Of a DNA stretch of 7,434 nt, positions 1-6,141 are shown piece after piece (positions within the stretch are counted from its first letter, which is position 1; each line of letters starts with the position of its first letter). The stretch spans positions 1-7,434 of the forward strand of contig DAOVOB010000045.1 in assembly GCA_030629925.1 (NCBI GenBank), written 5' to 3'. The notes beneath the pieces are model-generated. The model worked only from the letters and a program-made list of their open reading frames with translations. It was not told where the DNA came from and searched no databases. Origin of the DNA: Fidelibacterota bacterium (GTDB lineage Bacteria > Fidelibacterota > Fidelibacteria > Fidelibacterales > Fidelibacteraceae). The position numbers were made by a program, and so were the translations under genes.

Positions 1-138
1 CTGCAGCAGTCATTGGGCACAAAAGTTAGAATTAAACACCGTAAACCCGGTGGTACCATAGAGGTCACATACTATTCCACAGAGGACCTGGAGCGTATCC
101 TGGATCTCGTGGAATTCGGAACCCATGAAAACAGATAA
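1..138 (+). CDS. parB: ParB-type chromosome partition protein, C-terminal end (partial)
   Basis: Frame 1 is open from the first base and ends at a TAA at 136-138, giving the last 45 residues of a protein whose start lies outside the window. The fragment begins LQQSLGTKVRIKHR and continues with a GGTIEVTYYSTEDLERIL stretch. This matches the C-terminal dimerisation end of ParB/Spo0J proteins, where 'L..LGTKV.I' is followed by 'G.I.I.YYS.EDLERI'. ParB binds parS sites near the replication origin, uses CTP to slide as a clamp, and works with the ParA ATPase in chromosome segregation. The DNA-binding and CTP-binding parts are not in view, so their state is unknown. The stop overlaps the start of the next gene by 14 bases, suggesting translational coupling. 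No parS-like palindrome is visible in the window. The identification rests on a short segment but a characteristic one. Confidence 0.85.
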   Translation: MQQSLGTKVRIKHRKPGGTIEVTYYSTEDLERILDLVEFGTHENR

Positions 139-877
139 GGTTACATTTATCTATGTTCCCCGTAAACAGGGTGAACAAAAAACTCTTACCCTTCACCATC
201 GTTTATATACGTTTATTAAGATCGTTTTTTCAATATGTCTTTTATTGTTAATTCTATCTTTTGTTATTTTAATCCCCCGCGCAAATAAATATGTTGATTA
301 TAAAGATAAGATCAGTACTTATAAAGCTCAGGAAACACAATTACGTCAATTGTTGGAAGATGTGAATGAAATGAAGCAATTTAACACCTACATGCGTGAA
401 TTGCTTGGTTTGGAATTGACATCCGGATCATCAGCAGATTATTCGGCCTTAATTGAAGCTAGCAAGGAACAAGATAATGGACAATTCTTGTCCGGGCAAC
501 CTGAAATAGCTCCTGCACAAGGATTGATAACAAAGAAATTCATGAGCGGTCCGCGTAAACATTACGGCATTGATATTGGAGGGAAGATCGGTGACCCCGT
601 TCTTGCTTCTGCAGCCGGTATGGTCGTGTTTGCAGGCTGGACACCTGAATTGGGAAATATGGTTGTCATTTCACATGCTGATGACTATATTAGCGTTTAT
701 GGTCATAACGACCGCTTGAATGTTCAGGAAAGACAGAGGGTAAAGAAAGGCGAACTCATCGCTTTATTGGGTGAAACAGGCTACAGTATGGGGCCACATC
801 TTCACTTTGAAATCTGGCATCACGGCCTTGCTTTAGATCCCCAAACAGTCATACCTGAGTACAAGAACAAAAATTGA
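125..877 (+). CDS. Membrane-anchored M23 (LytM-type) peptidase
   Basis: This 250-residue protein is a probable peptidoglycan endopeptidase of family M23. Residues 1-30 form a basic cytoplasmic tail, about 31-50 are one hydrophobic membrane helix, about 57-97 look like a coiled coil, and about 130-240 form the LytM domain. The zinc ligands of the family are all visible: H146 and D150 in HYGID, and H225 and H227 in the HLHFE motif; H194 in YGHN is the usual additional active-site histidine. It should therefore be catalytically competent rather than a degenerate LytM regulator. The expected topology is single-pass, with the peptidase in the periplasm. The ATG at 125 gives a complete tail and lies inside the end of parB, with only weak GGAA sequences (111-114, 118-121) ahead, so coupling to parB translation is likely. 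A bactofilin gene follows directly. Pairs of M23 peptidase and bactofilin are known in cell-shape control, for example Csd1 with CcmA in Helicobacter pylori. The exact bond cut cannot be told from the sequence. Confidence 0.92.
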   Translation: MKTDKVTFIYVPRKQGEQKTLTLHHRLYTFIKIVFSICLLLLILSFVILIPRANKYVDYKDKISTYKAQETQLRQLLEDVNEMKQFNTYMRELLGLELTSGSSADYSALIEASKEQDNGQFLSGQPEIAPAQGLITKKFMSGPRKHYGIDIGGKIGDPVLASAAGMVVFAGWTPELGNMVVISHADDYISVYGHNDRLNVQERQRVKKGELIALLGETGYSMGPHLHFEIWHHGLALDPQTVIPEYKNKN

Positions 878-880
878 GGA
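876..880 (+). promoter_or_regulatory. Shine-Dalgarno site that sets the bactofilin start
   Basis: GAGGA overlaps the TGA stop (875-877) of the peptidase gene and stands 8 bases before the ATG at 889. The frame can be extended to a TTG at 874, but that codon would have no ribosome binding site of its own and would overlap the stop. The ATG at 889 is therefore the better start. Confidence 0.75.
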
Positions 881-888
881 ACAATATC

Positions 889-1263
889 ATGCAAACAAAA
901 GAAAAACCCTCCTACACCATTATTGGAACTACCACGGTCATCGACGGACCTGTTCATGTTAATGGAGATATTATTATCGGTGGTACCATTAAAAGCAATA
1001 TTGATGCGAAAGGTACTGTACGTATTCCCGAGGGTGGATTGGTAGATGGAAACATCCGTGCAAAAGAAGTTCATTTGAATGGACGTGTAACAAAAGGGAT
1101 TTATGCAGATGATAAAATTGTCCTAGGCATTAAATCTGAATTTTCCGGTGAACTTGTGACTAAGAAACTGGTCGTTGAAGAAGGCGCTCAGATCTCAGGC
1201 AAGATGCAAGTAGCGGAAAAGAAAGCAAATAAGATCATTGAATCAATAAGTGAATCAGAATAG
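889..1263 (+). CDS. Bactofilin (polymer-forming cytoskeletal protein)
   Basis: From the ATG at 889 this gene encodes 124 residues, a typical length for a small bactofilin. After a short polar N-terminal tail (about 8 residues), the core from the TIIG stretch to about residue 105 consists of repeated short beta-strand units with glycines at turns (VNGDIIIGGTI, EGGLVDGNI, LNGRVTKGI, EGAQISGKM). This is the signature of the right-handed beta-helix of bactofilins. A charged tail of about 15 residues follows. Bactofilins polymerise without nucleotide into filaments at the inner face of the membrane and recruit wall enzymes or position other proteins. The gene follows an M23 peptidase and a parB gene. 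Both associations have precedents: CcmA-Csd1 in Helicobacter for shape, and the BacNOP-PadC scaffold of Myxococcus for ParABS placement. No membrane helix is seen, so membrane contact would be through the N-terminal tail or the partner peptidase. An alternative TTG start at 874 would add five residues but is less likely. Confidence 0.93.
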   Translation: MQTKEKPSYTIIGTTTVIDGPVHVNGDIIIGGTIKSNIDAKGTVRIPEGGLVDGNIRAKEVHLNGRVTKGIYADDKIVLGIKSEFSGELVTKKLVVEEGAQISGKMQVAEKKANKIIESISESE

Positions 1264-1271
1264 GAGTTAGA

Positions 1272-1862
1272 ATGAACGTCAAACTTGACAGCCTGATAGA
1301 AAAAATTAAAGCTGATGGGGTTGATGCAGCGAAAAAACAAGCGGAAGAGATCATTGCTACCGCTAACAAAGACGCTGACGAGATCATTAAAAAAGTTAAA
1401 GATAAAGCTGCTCAGTACGAGAAAAATGCTGAATCCGAAGCAAAATCATATCAGAAAAATGCAGAGATTGCCATCAAGCAAGCGGCACGAGATACTGTTC
1501 TTGTATTAAAAGAAAAGATCACAGCTATTCTTGAACAAGCATTACTTACGGATATAGATAAAACCATGAATCAGGATTTTCTAAAAGACCTTATCGTAAA
1601 GATTGCCGGTGTATGGGCAAAAGACGGTGATGTCGAAGTTCTTGTAAATGGTATGGATGTTGATGCACTTATGGCAGAATTGAAAAGCGCGTTGGGTAAC
1701 AGCGTGAAGAGTACAATAGAAGTCAAATTGGATAGAAAGATCAGTAAGGGATTCCGCATTGGTAAGAAGGGGGATAACCTCTTTTATGATTTTACCGATG
1801 AAAGTATTCTGGAAGCTCTTAGGATATTTCTAAATCCGAAATTGGCTGAGATCCTTAAGTAA
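1272..1862 (+). CDS. atpE: V/A-type ATP synthase subunit E
   Basis: This 196-residue protein is the peripheral-stalk subunit E of a V/A-type ATPase, the stator element that ties the catalytic A/B head to membrane subunit I. Residues 1 to about 85 are a long helix rich in Ala, Lys and Glu, predicted to form a coiled coil (pattern EIIATANKDADEIIKKV). Residues from about 90 to the end form the mixed globular domain that grips the top of the head, ending with the LDRKISKGFRIG strand and a short C-terminal helix. Length is usual for the family. Sequence alone is weakly diagnostic because of low complexity, but the position ahead of atpA, atpB, atpD and atpI settles the identity. The start at 1272 has AGGAG at 1262-1266, which overlaps the TAG stop of the bactofilin, with a 5-base spacer. 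No subunit G/H gene, the usual coiled-coil partner, is found beside it. Confidence 0.9.
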   Translation: MNVKLDSLIEKIKADGVDAAKKQAEEIIATANKDADEIIKKVKDKAAQYEKNAESEAKSYQKNAEIAIKQAARDTVLVLKEKITAILEQALLTDIDKTMNQDFLKDLIVKIAGVWAKDGDVEVLVNGMDVDALMAELKSALGNSVKSTIEVKLDRKISKGFRIGKKGDNLFYDFTDESILEALRIFLNPKLAEILK

Positions 1863-1876
1863 CGAGTTATCATCTA

Positions 1877-2395
1877 ATGGATAAATACATATATTTTGCA
1901 GCTGAAATGCCCGGATTAAAATGGGACTCAGAGCAATTGATATCAGAAGAGAACTTTCTTGAAGAAGCGGAAAAATGGATGACACCGGCTGACTACACCA
2001 GTTTATCCGAAACATTCGTAAATCGTTATGAAGCTCAAAATAAGTCGGGTATGTATAATGATTTTCTTCTTTTTGAGAATGAAGTGAGAACAGAGTTGGC
2101 GGAATACCGTCGTGCTGCCAAGGAAGGTTATGAATATAAATTTCTTCATCTTCCCATGCAGTTGATCAAGGACGGTAATCCCCTTGATATAGAATTAAAA
2201 CTCATGAAATATCGATGGGATTGGTTGGAAGAACGCGAATTTGGACATTATTCCGATTCTGACTTTTTTGTTCTTTACTACCTTAAGTTGCAGCTTTTGC
2301 AGCGGGTAGCGAGCTTCAAAAAGGAGCTTGGCGAAGAAGCTTTTGAGAAATTGATAAAACAAAACTTAGAAAATACAGATGAAGCATCTTCATGA
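1877..2395 (+). CDS. DUF2764 family protein, V-ATPase operon component
   Basis: This 172-residue soluble protein has no membrane segment or signal peptide. It occupies the place between atpE and atpA held by the small uncharacterised DUF2764 gene in the V-ATPase operons of Chlamydia, Borrelia/Treponema and Bacteroidetes. The start MDKYIYFAAEMPGL resembles the family's opening 'YY.l.s.LP.L'. The C-terminal half is the best conserved: NPLDIE (101-106), RWDWLE (113-118) and a helix FFVLYYLKLQLLQR (130-143). This layout, an acidic helix, an R-W helix and then a 'YYLKLQLLQR' helix, resembles one repeat unit of archaeal subunit C (the V-ATPase d collar). A role as a shortened collar subunit joining shaft subunit D to the proteolipid ring is my inference. 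It fits the absence of a normal atpC gene in the operon so far seen. The start at 1877 has only a weak site (CGAG, 1863-1866). The end overlaps the longest possible atpA frame as ATGA. Confidence 0.82.
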   Translation: MDKYIYFAAEMPGLKWDSEQLISEENFLEEAEKWMTPADYTSLSETFVNRYEAQNKSGMYNDFLLFENEVRTELAEYRRAAKEGYEYKFLHLPMQLIKDGNPLDIELKLMKYRWDWLEEREFGHYSDSDFFVLYYLKLQLLQRVASFKKELGEEAFEKLIKQNLENTDEASS

Positions 2396-2412
2396 TGTCT
2401 TCCAGAGAAAAT

Positions 2413-2416
2413 GGAG
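2413..2416 (+). promoter_or_regulatory. Shine-Dalgarno site that sets the atpA start
   Basis: GGAG lies 5 bases before the ATG at 2422. The longer frame opens with ATG codons at 2392 and 2395 that overlap the stop of the preceding gene, but the extra residues (MMSSRENGVQ) have no counterpart in A subunits. The protein from 2422, beginning MADKKIGHITAINGN, starts as the family normally does. Confidence 0.75.
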
Positions 2417-2421
2417 TTCAA

Positions 2422-4155
2422 ATGGCCGATAAAAAAATAGGACATATCACAGCGATCAACGGTAATATGATCGAAGTTGCATTTGAGGATAGCGTTATCC
2501 AAAATGAAGTTGGATATGTGCTTATTAATGATGAACGATTAAAATCAGAAGTGATCAAGATCACTAACAATACTGCTTTTATGCAGGTTTATGAGATCAC
2601 AAAAGGTTTGAAAGTCGGTGATAAAGTTGAATTTACCGGTGAATTACTTTCAGTGAAATTAGGTCCCGGTATTCTATCGCAAGTATATGACGGATTGCAG
2701 AATCCTTTACCCGCATTGGCTGAAGCCCATGGTTTCTTTCTTCCGCGTGGTGTGGTTCTTGATCCTATCGATACAAAGAAGAAATGGCATTTTACACCCA
2801 CAGCCAAAGTTGGCGATACGGTTTATAAAGGCTCACCTCTGGGTGCGGTTCCTGAAGGTATTTTCCAACATAAGATCATGGTTCCTTTCGATCTTGAAGG
2901 TGAATATACAGTCGTATCTGTTGCTAAAGAAGGTGATTACGATCTTGTCGAGACCATTGGTGTTATCAAAGATACCAAAGGTGAAGAGATCAAGGTAACA
3001 ATGACCTTTGACTGGCCTGTAAAGATTCCTATTACCGCTTACAACGAAAAGAAAATTCCAACAGAACCGATGGTAACCAAAATTCGAATCGTTGATACTT
3101 TTTTTCCGATTTGTAAGGGTGGAACATATTGTATCCCCGGTCCATTTGGGGCAGGTAAAACTGTGCTTCAACAGTTGACCTCCCGTTATGCCGATGTGGA
3201 TATTGTGATTATCGCAGCTTGTGGTGAACGTGCCGGTGAAGTTGTGGAAACCCTTCGTGAATTTCCCGAATTGATCGATCCCAAAACGGGGCGTTCATTA
3301 ATGGAACGAACTATTATTATTTGTAATACCTCATCAATGCCGGTTGCGGCTCGTGAAGCTTCGGTTTACACTGCAACAACATTGGGTGAATACTATCGCC
3401 AGATGGGTTTAGATGTGCTTATTCTTGCTGACTCAACATCACGTTGGGCACAGGCCATGCGCGAGCTTTCAGGTCGTCTTGAAGAGATTCCCGGTGAAGA
3501 AGCTTTCCCGGCTTATCTTGAATCACGGATCGCTGAATTTTATGAACGTGCCGGTTATGTTGAACTTCCGGACGGTTCACACGGATCCTTGACCATCGGT
3601 GGTACGGTCTCTCCGGCCGGTGGTAACTTTGAAGAACCGGTAACACAGGCGACATTGAAAGTGGTTGGAGCTTTCCACGGACTTTCAAGAGCCCGTTCCG
3701 ATGCTCGTAAATACCCGGCAATTGATCCGATCGAAAGTTGGACAAAATACAAGGGTATCATTCCAATTGAACAAGTCCGGGAAGCCCACAAAGTTCTTCG
3801 TCGTGGTAATGAAGTCCATCAGATGATGATGGTCGTCGGCGAAGAAGGTACCTCGGTAAATGATTTTGTTTTCTACCTGAAAGGTGAATACCTAGATTCT
3901 GTCTATTTACAACAGGACGGATTTGATCCGGAAGATGCTGTAAGTAACCCTGAGCGCCAACAGTACATGTTCAAAAAAATACATACAATTCTTTATACTG
4001 AATTTGCTTTTGATACAAAACCTGAAGCTCGTCATTTCTTTAACGAGTTAAGGCAGATGACTTTGGATTGGAATTATATTAAAATGGGAACAGATGAATT
4101 TGCTGCCCAGGAAAAGAAGATCAATACACATATTCAGAGTAAGACGAAAGCGTAA
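2422..4155 (+). CDS. atpA: V/A-type ATP synthase catalytic subunit A
   Basis: The 577-residue protein (numbered from the ATG at 2422) is the nucleotide-hydrolysing or -synthesising subunit of the V/A-type ATPase; three copies alternate with B in the head. It has the N-terminal beta barrel (about 1-75), the LGPGILSQVYDGLQNPL segment at 80-97, the 'non-homologous region' insert typical of A subunits (about 100-180), and the Walker A loop GPFGAGKT at 240-247. It also has GER at 268-270 holding the catalytic glutamate E269, the Walker B strand DVLILAD (331-337) followed by STSRWAQAMRELSGRLEEIPGEE, and a helical C-terminal domain. All key residues are intact. The variant ACGERAGEVVE, in place of the GCGERGNEM of archaeal enzymes, agrees with the spirochaete/Bacteroidetes branch as I recall it. 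Length is normal. A start at 2392 (587 residues) is possible through ATGA coupling to the DUF2764 gene but less likely. atpB follows after 17 bases. Confidence 0.98.
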   Translation: MADKKIGHITAINGNMIEVAFEDSVIQNEVGYVLINDERLKSEVIKITNNTAFMQVYEITKGLKVGDKVEFTGELLSVKLGPGILSQVYDGLQNPLPALAEAHGFFLPRGVVLDPIDTKKKWHFTPTAKVGDTVYKGSPLGAVPEGIFQHKIMVPFDLEGEYTVVSVAKEGDYDLVETIGVIKDTKGEEIKVTMTFDWPVKIPITAYNEKKIPTEPMVTKIRIVDTFFPICKGGTYCIPGPFGAGKTVLQQLTSRYADVDIVIIAACGERAGEVVETLREFPELIDPKTGRSLMERTIIICNTSSMPVAAREASVYTATTLGEYYRQMGLDVLILADSTSRWAQAMRELSGRLEEIPGEEAFPAYLESRIAEFYERAGYVELPDGSHGSLTIGGTVSPAGGNFEEPVTQATLKVVGAFHGLSRARSDARKYPAIDPIESWTKYKGIIPIEQVREAHKVLRRGNEVHQMMMVVGEEGTSVNDFVFYLKGEYLDSVYLQQDGFDPEDAVSNPERQQYMFKKIHTILYTEFAFDTKPEARHFFNELRQMTLDWNYIKMGTDEFAAQEKKINTHIQSKTKA

Positions 4156-4172
4156 TAAGGAGCTGTAAATAA

Positions 4173-5468
4173 ATGAAAAAAGTATATAATAAAATATTGA
4201 GTATTGTCGGAAATGTGATCTCTGTGAATGCCCCGGGCGTTAGCAATGAGGAGTTGGCAGAAGTAAAGACCCGACGAGGAACATCTTTGGCTAAGGTCAT
4301 TAAGATCGATAAAGATCTTGTATCCTTACAGGTATTTGCCGGTTCTCGTGGTATTTCTACTGATGATGAAGTTCGTTTTCTTGGTTCTCCAATGAAGGTT
4401 TCTTTCTCCGATAATATGCTTGGTCGAATTTTTAATGGAAGTGGTAACCCGCGTGATAACGGTCCGGCTTTAAATGAAAACCTGATCGAAATTGCAGGTC
4501 CATCTGTGAATCCTTCAAAACGAATTATTCCCAATCGTATGATCCGAACCAATATTCCCATGATCGATGTGTTCAATTCTTTGGTTGTTTCACAGAAATT
4601 ACCGATCTTTTCAGTCTCCGGTGAACCTTACAATGAGCTGCTGGCACGTATAGCTATGCAGGCAGAAGTTGATATGATCATTTTGGGCGGAATTGGCCTG
4701 AAATTTGATGAATATATGTACTTCCGTGACGAACTGGAAAAAGGCGGCGCCTTAAGCCGTTCTATTTTCTTCATGCATACGGCTTCGGACCCGGTTGTGG
4801 AAGGTTTAATGGTCCCTGACCTTTGTCTTGCAGTTGCTGAACAGTTTGCACTGAAGGGTAAAGATGTTCTTGTACTATTGACAGATATGACCAACTTTGC
4901 GGATGCAATGAAAGAGATCGCTATTACGATGGAACAGGTTCCTTCGAACCGTGGTTACCCGGGTGATCTCTATTCCCAGCTAGCTTCACGCTATGAAAAA
5001 GCTGTGGATTTCGAAGGTGCCGGTTCAGTAACAATTCTTGCAGCAACCACCATGCCCGGTGATGATGTGACTCATCCCGTTCCTGATAATACCGGTTACA
5101 TTACCGAAGGTCAGTTCTACCTGCGTAACGGACGTATTGAACCCTTTGGTTCACTTTCTCGTCTAAAACAACAGGTTAATAAAGATACACGCGATGATCA
5201 CCGTGCTATTATGGACGGTATGATCCAGCTTTACGCCCAGTATCTTGAAACGGAAGAAAAACGCTCAATGGGTTTCCGTATGAGTGACTGGGACACCAAG
5301 CTATTGAAATACGGCGGCCTGTTTGAAAAACAGATGATGGACCTTTCCGTAAATGTATCTCTTGAAGATGCATTGGACAGTGGCTGGAATATTCTATCGG
5401 AATGTTTTAATCCTGATGAAACGGGTTTCCGTTCGAACTTGATCGAAAAGTACTGGCCCAAATCGTAG
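4173..5468 (+). CDS. atpB: V/A-type ATP synthase subunit B
   Basis: This 431-residue protein is the non-catalytic partner of A in the A3B3 head. It has the N-terminal barrel (1 to about 75) with [17 protein letters not shown] at 82-98, and a central nucleotide-fold domain in which the P-loop is replaced by [16 protein letters not shown] (146-161), as expected for a B subunit that lacks Walker A Gly-Lys-Thr. Further family motifs are [17 protein letters not shown] (233-249), [14 protein letters not shown] (255-268) and [21 protein letters not shown] (295-315), the last being highly diagnostic. It is somewhat shorter than archaeal B subunits (about 460), which is usual in the reduced bacterial operons. 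The ATG at 4173 has a strong AAGGAG at 4157-4162 with a 10-base spacer. The downstream gap to atpD is the largest in the window at 44 bases, with no hairpin or T-run suggesting termination. Confidence 0.98.
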   Translation: MKKVYNKILSIVGNVISVNAPGVSNEELAEVKTRRGTSLAKVIKIDKDLVSLQVFAGSRGISTDDEVRFLGSPMKVSFSDNMLGRIFNGSGNPRDNGPALNENLIEIAGPSVNPSKRIIPNRMIRTNIPMIDVFNSLVVSQKLPIFSVSGEPYNELLARIAMQAEVDMIILGGIGLKFDEYMYFRDELEKGGALSRSIFFMHTASDPVVEGLMVPDLCLAVAEQFALKGKDVLVLLTDMTNFADAMKEIAITMEQVPSNRGYPGDLYSQLASRYEKAVDFEGAGSVTILAATTMPGDDVTHPVPDNTGYITEGQFYLRNGRIEPFGSLSRLKQQVNKDTRDDHRAIMDGMIQLYAQYLETEEKRSMGFRMSDWDTKLLKYGGLFEKQMMDLSVNVSLEDALDSGWNILSECFNPDETGFRSNLIEKYWPKS

Positions 5469-5512
5469 GTTTTCAATTCATGCAGTTCCTATGGACCGTG
5501 TGAGAGGATAAT

Positions 5513-6124
5513 ATGGCAAAGATAAAGCTGACAAAGAATGAATTAAAAAAGCAAAAAGATGCGTTAAAACGATATACGCGTTATTTGCCGACCTTGGAGT
5601 TGAAAAAACAACAGCTTCTAGCGGAAATTAGGCGTGTACATGATGAGATCAAAGCATCAAAGGATAAATTGGATGCCTTGCGCAAGCAATTATCTGTCTG
5701 GGTTGCCGTATTTGCAGAAGATGTGGATGTGGCCTCCTTGCTTGAGTTAAAAGAAGTTATTACCGATACCGGAAATATTGCCGGTATCAATATACCGCTT
5801 TTCAAAAAACTTGAGTTCGAAGAAATATCTTATGATCTGATGGAATACCCTCTTTGGGTAGATTCTGGTGTAGAGGTTGCAAAAGATACGATCGCATTCG
5901 AGAAAGAGCTGGATATCCTGAGGGAACAGGAAGCACTTATTCAGGAAGAATTGCGAACGACCGTACAACGTATCAATCTCTTTGATAAAGTCATGATCCC
6001 ACGCTCAAAAGAAAGTATCCGGAAGATCCGGATTTTCATGGGCGATCAGGATACAGCGGCTGTGGTTCGTGGTAAGATCTCGAAATCAAAGATCGAAAAG
6101 AAAAAATTGGAACAAAGCGCTTAG
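5513..6124 (+). CDS. atpD: V/A-type ATP synthase subunit D (central shaft)
   Basis: This 203-residue protein is the rotor shaft that turns inside the A3B3 head, the counterpart of the gamma subunit of F-type enzymes. The N-terminal sequence KLTKNELKKQKDALKRYTRYLPTLELKKQQL is the characteristic signature of subunit D in this bacterial branch. The N-terminal (about 1-65) and C-terminal (about 125-200) helices would pair as an antiparallel coiled coil, with a less helical middle part (about 68-115) that includes DTGNIAGINIPLF. Length is typical (about 200-215). The ATG at 5513 is preceded by AGAGGA at 5503-5508 with a 4-base spacer. atpI follows after 17 bases. In archaeal-type enzymes D binds F and sits in the C/d collar; neither a standard F nor C gene is seen here, so the DUF2764 protein may provide the collar contact. 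Confidence 0.96.
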   Translation: MAKIKLTKNELKKQKDALKRYTRYLPTLELKKQQLLAEIRRVHDEIKASKDKLDALRKQLSVWVAVFAEDVDVASLLELKEVITDTGNIAGINIPLFKKLEFEEISYDLMEYPLWVDSGVEVAKDTIAFEKELDILREQEALIQEELRTTVQRINLFDKVMIPRSKESIRKIRIFMGDQDTAAVVRGKISKSKIEKKKLEQSA

Positions 6125-6141
6125 GCGTTATGAGGCTATAA

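Noticed and set aside
1..138. Possible parS site near parB.
   Set aside because: I looked for a TGTTNCACGTGNAACA-like palindrome here and in the rest of the window and saw none.
1315..1509. Plus-strand 64-codon frame rich in Lys and Arg.
   Set aside because: It is a shifted-frame shadow of the Ala/Lys/Glu-rich coiled coil of atpE; its composition follows from that repeat-like codon use.
2833..3171. Minus-strand open frame of 112 codons.
   Set aside because: It is antisense within atpA, where the sense frame carries the insert and Walker A region with intact motifs; no independent evidence for a gene.
4121..4576. Minus-strand open frame of 151 codons.
   Set aside because: It is antisense to the start of atpB, has no recognisable domain or ribosome site, and is fully explained as a shadow of a well-supported gene.
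5469..5512. The atpB-atpD gap contains two tiny ATG frames (7 codons from 5480 and 6 codons from 5491) whose stops lie next to or on the atpD ribosome site.
   Set aside because: Neither has a Shine-Dalgarno site, and ATG-stop pairs of this length are common by chance; a leader-peptide role is not supported.
5765..5788. Perfect 8-bp inverted repeat GATACCGG / CCGGTATC with an 8-base loop.
   Set aside because: It lies in the middle of atpD, encodes ordinary family sequence, has no following T-run, and about one such stem is expected by chance in a window of this size.
6017..6033. Inverted repeat ATCCGG / CCGGAT with a 5-base loop.
   Set aside because: It falls inside atpD and arises from two IR codon pairs (ATC CGG repeated); six-base arms are too short to support a function.
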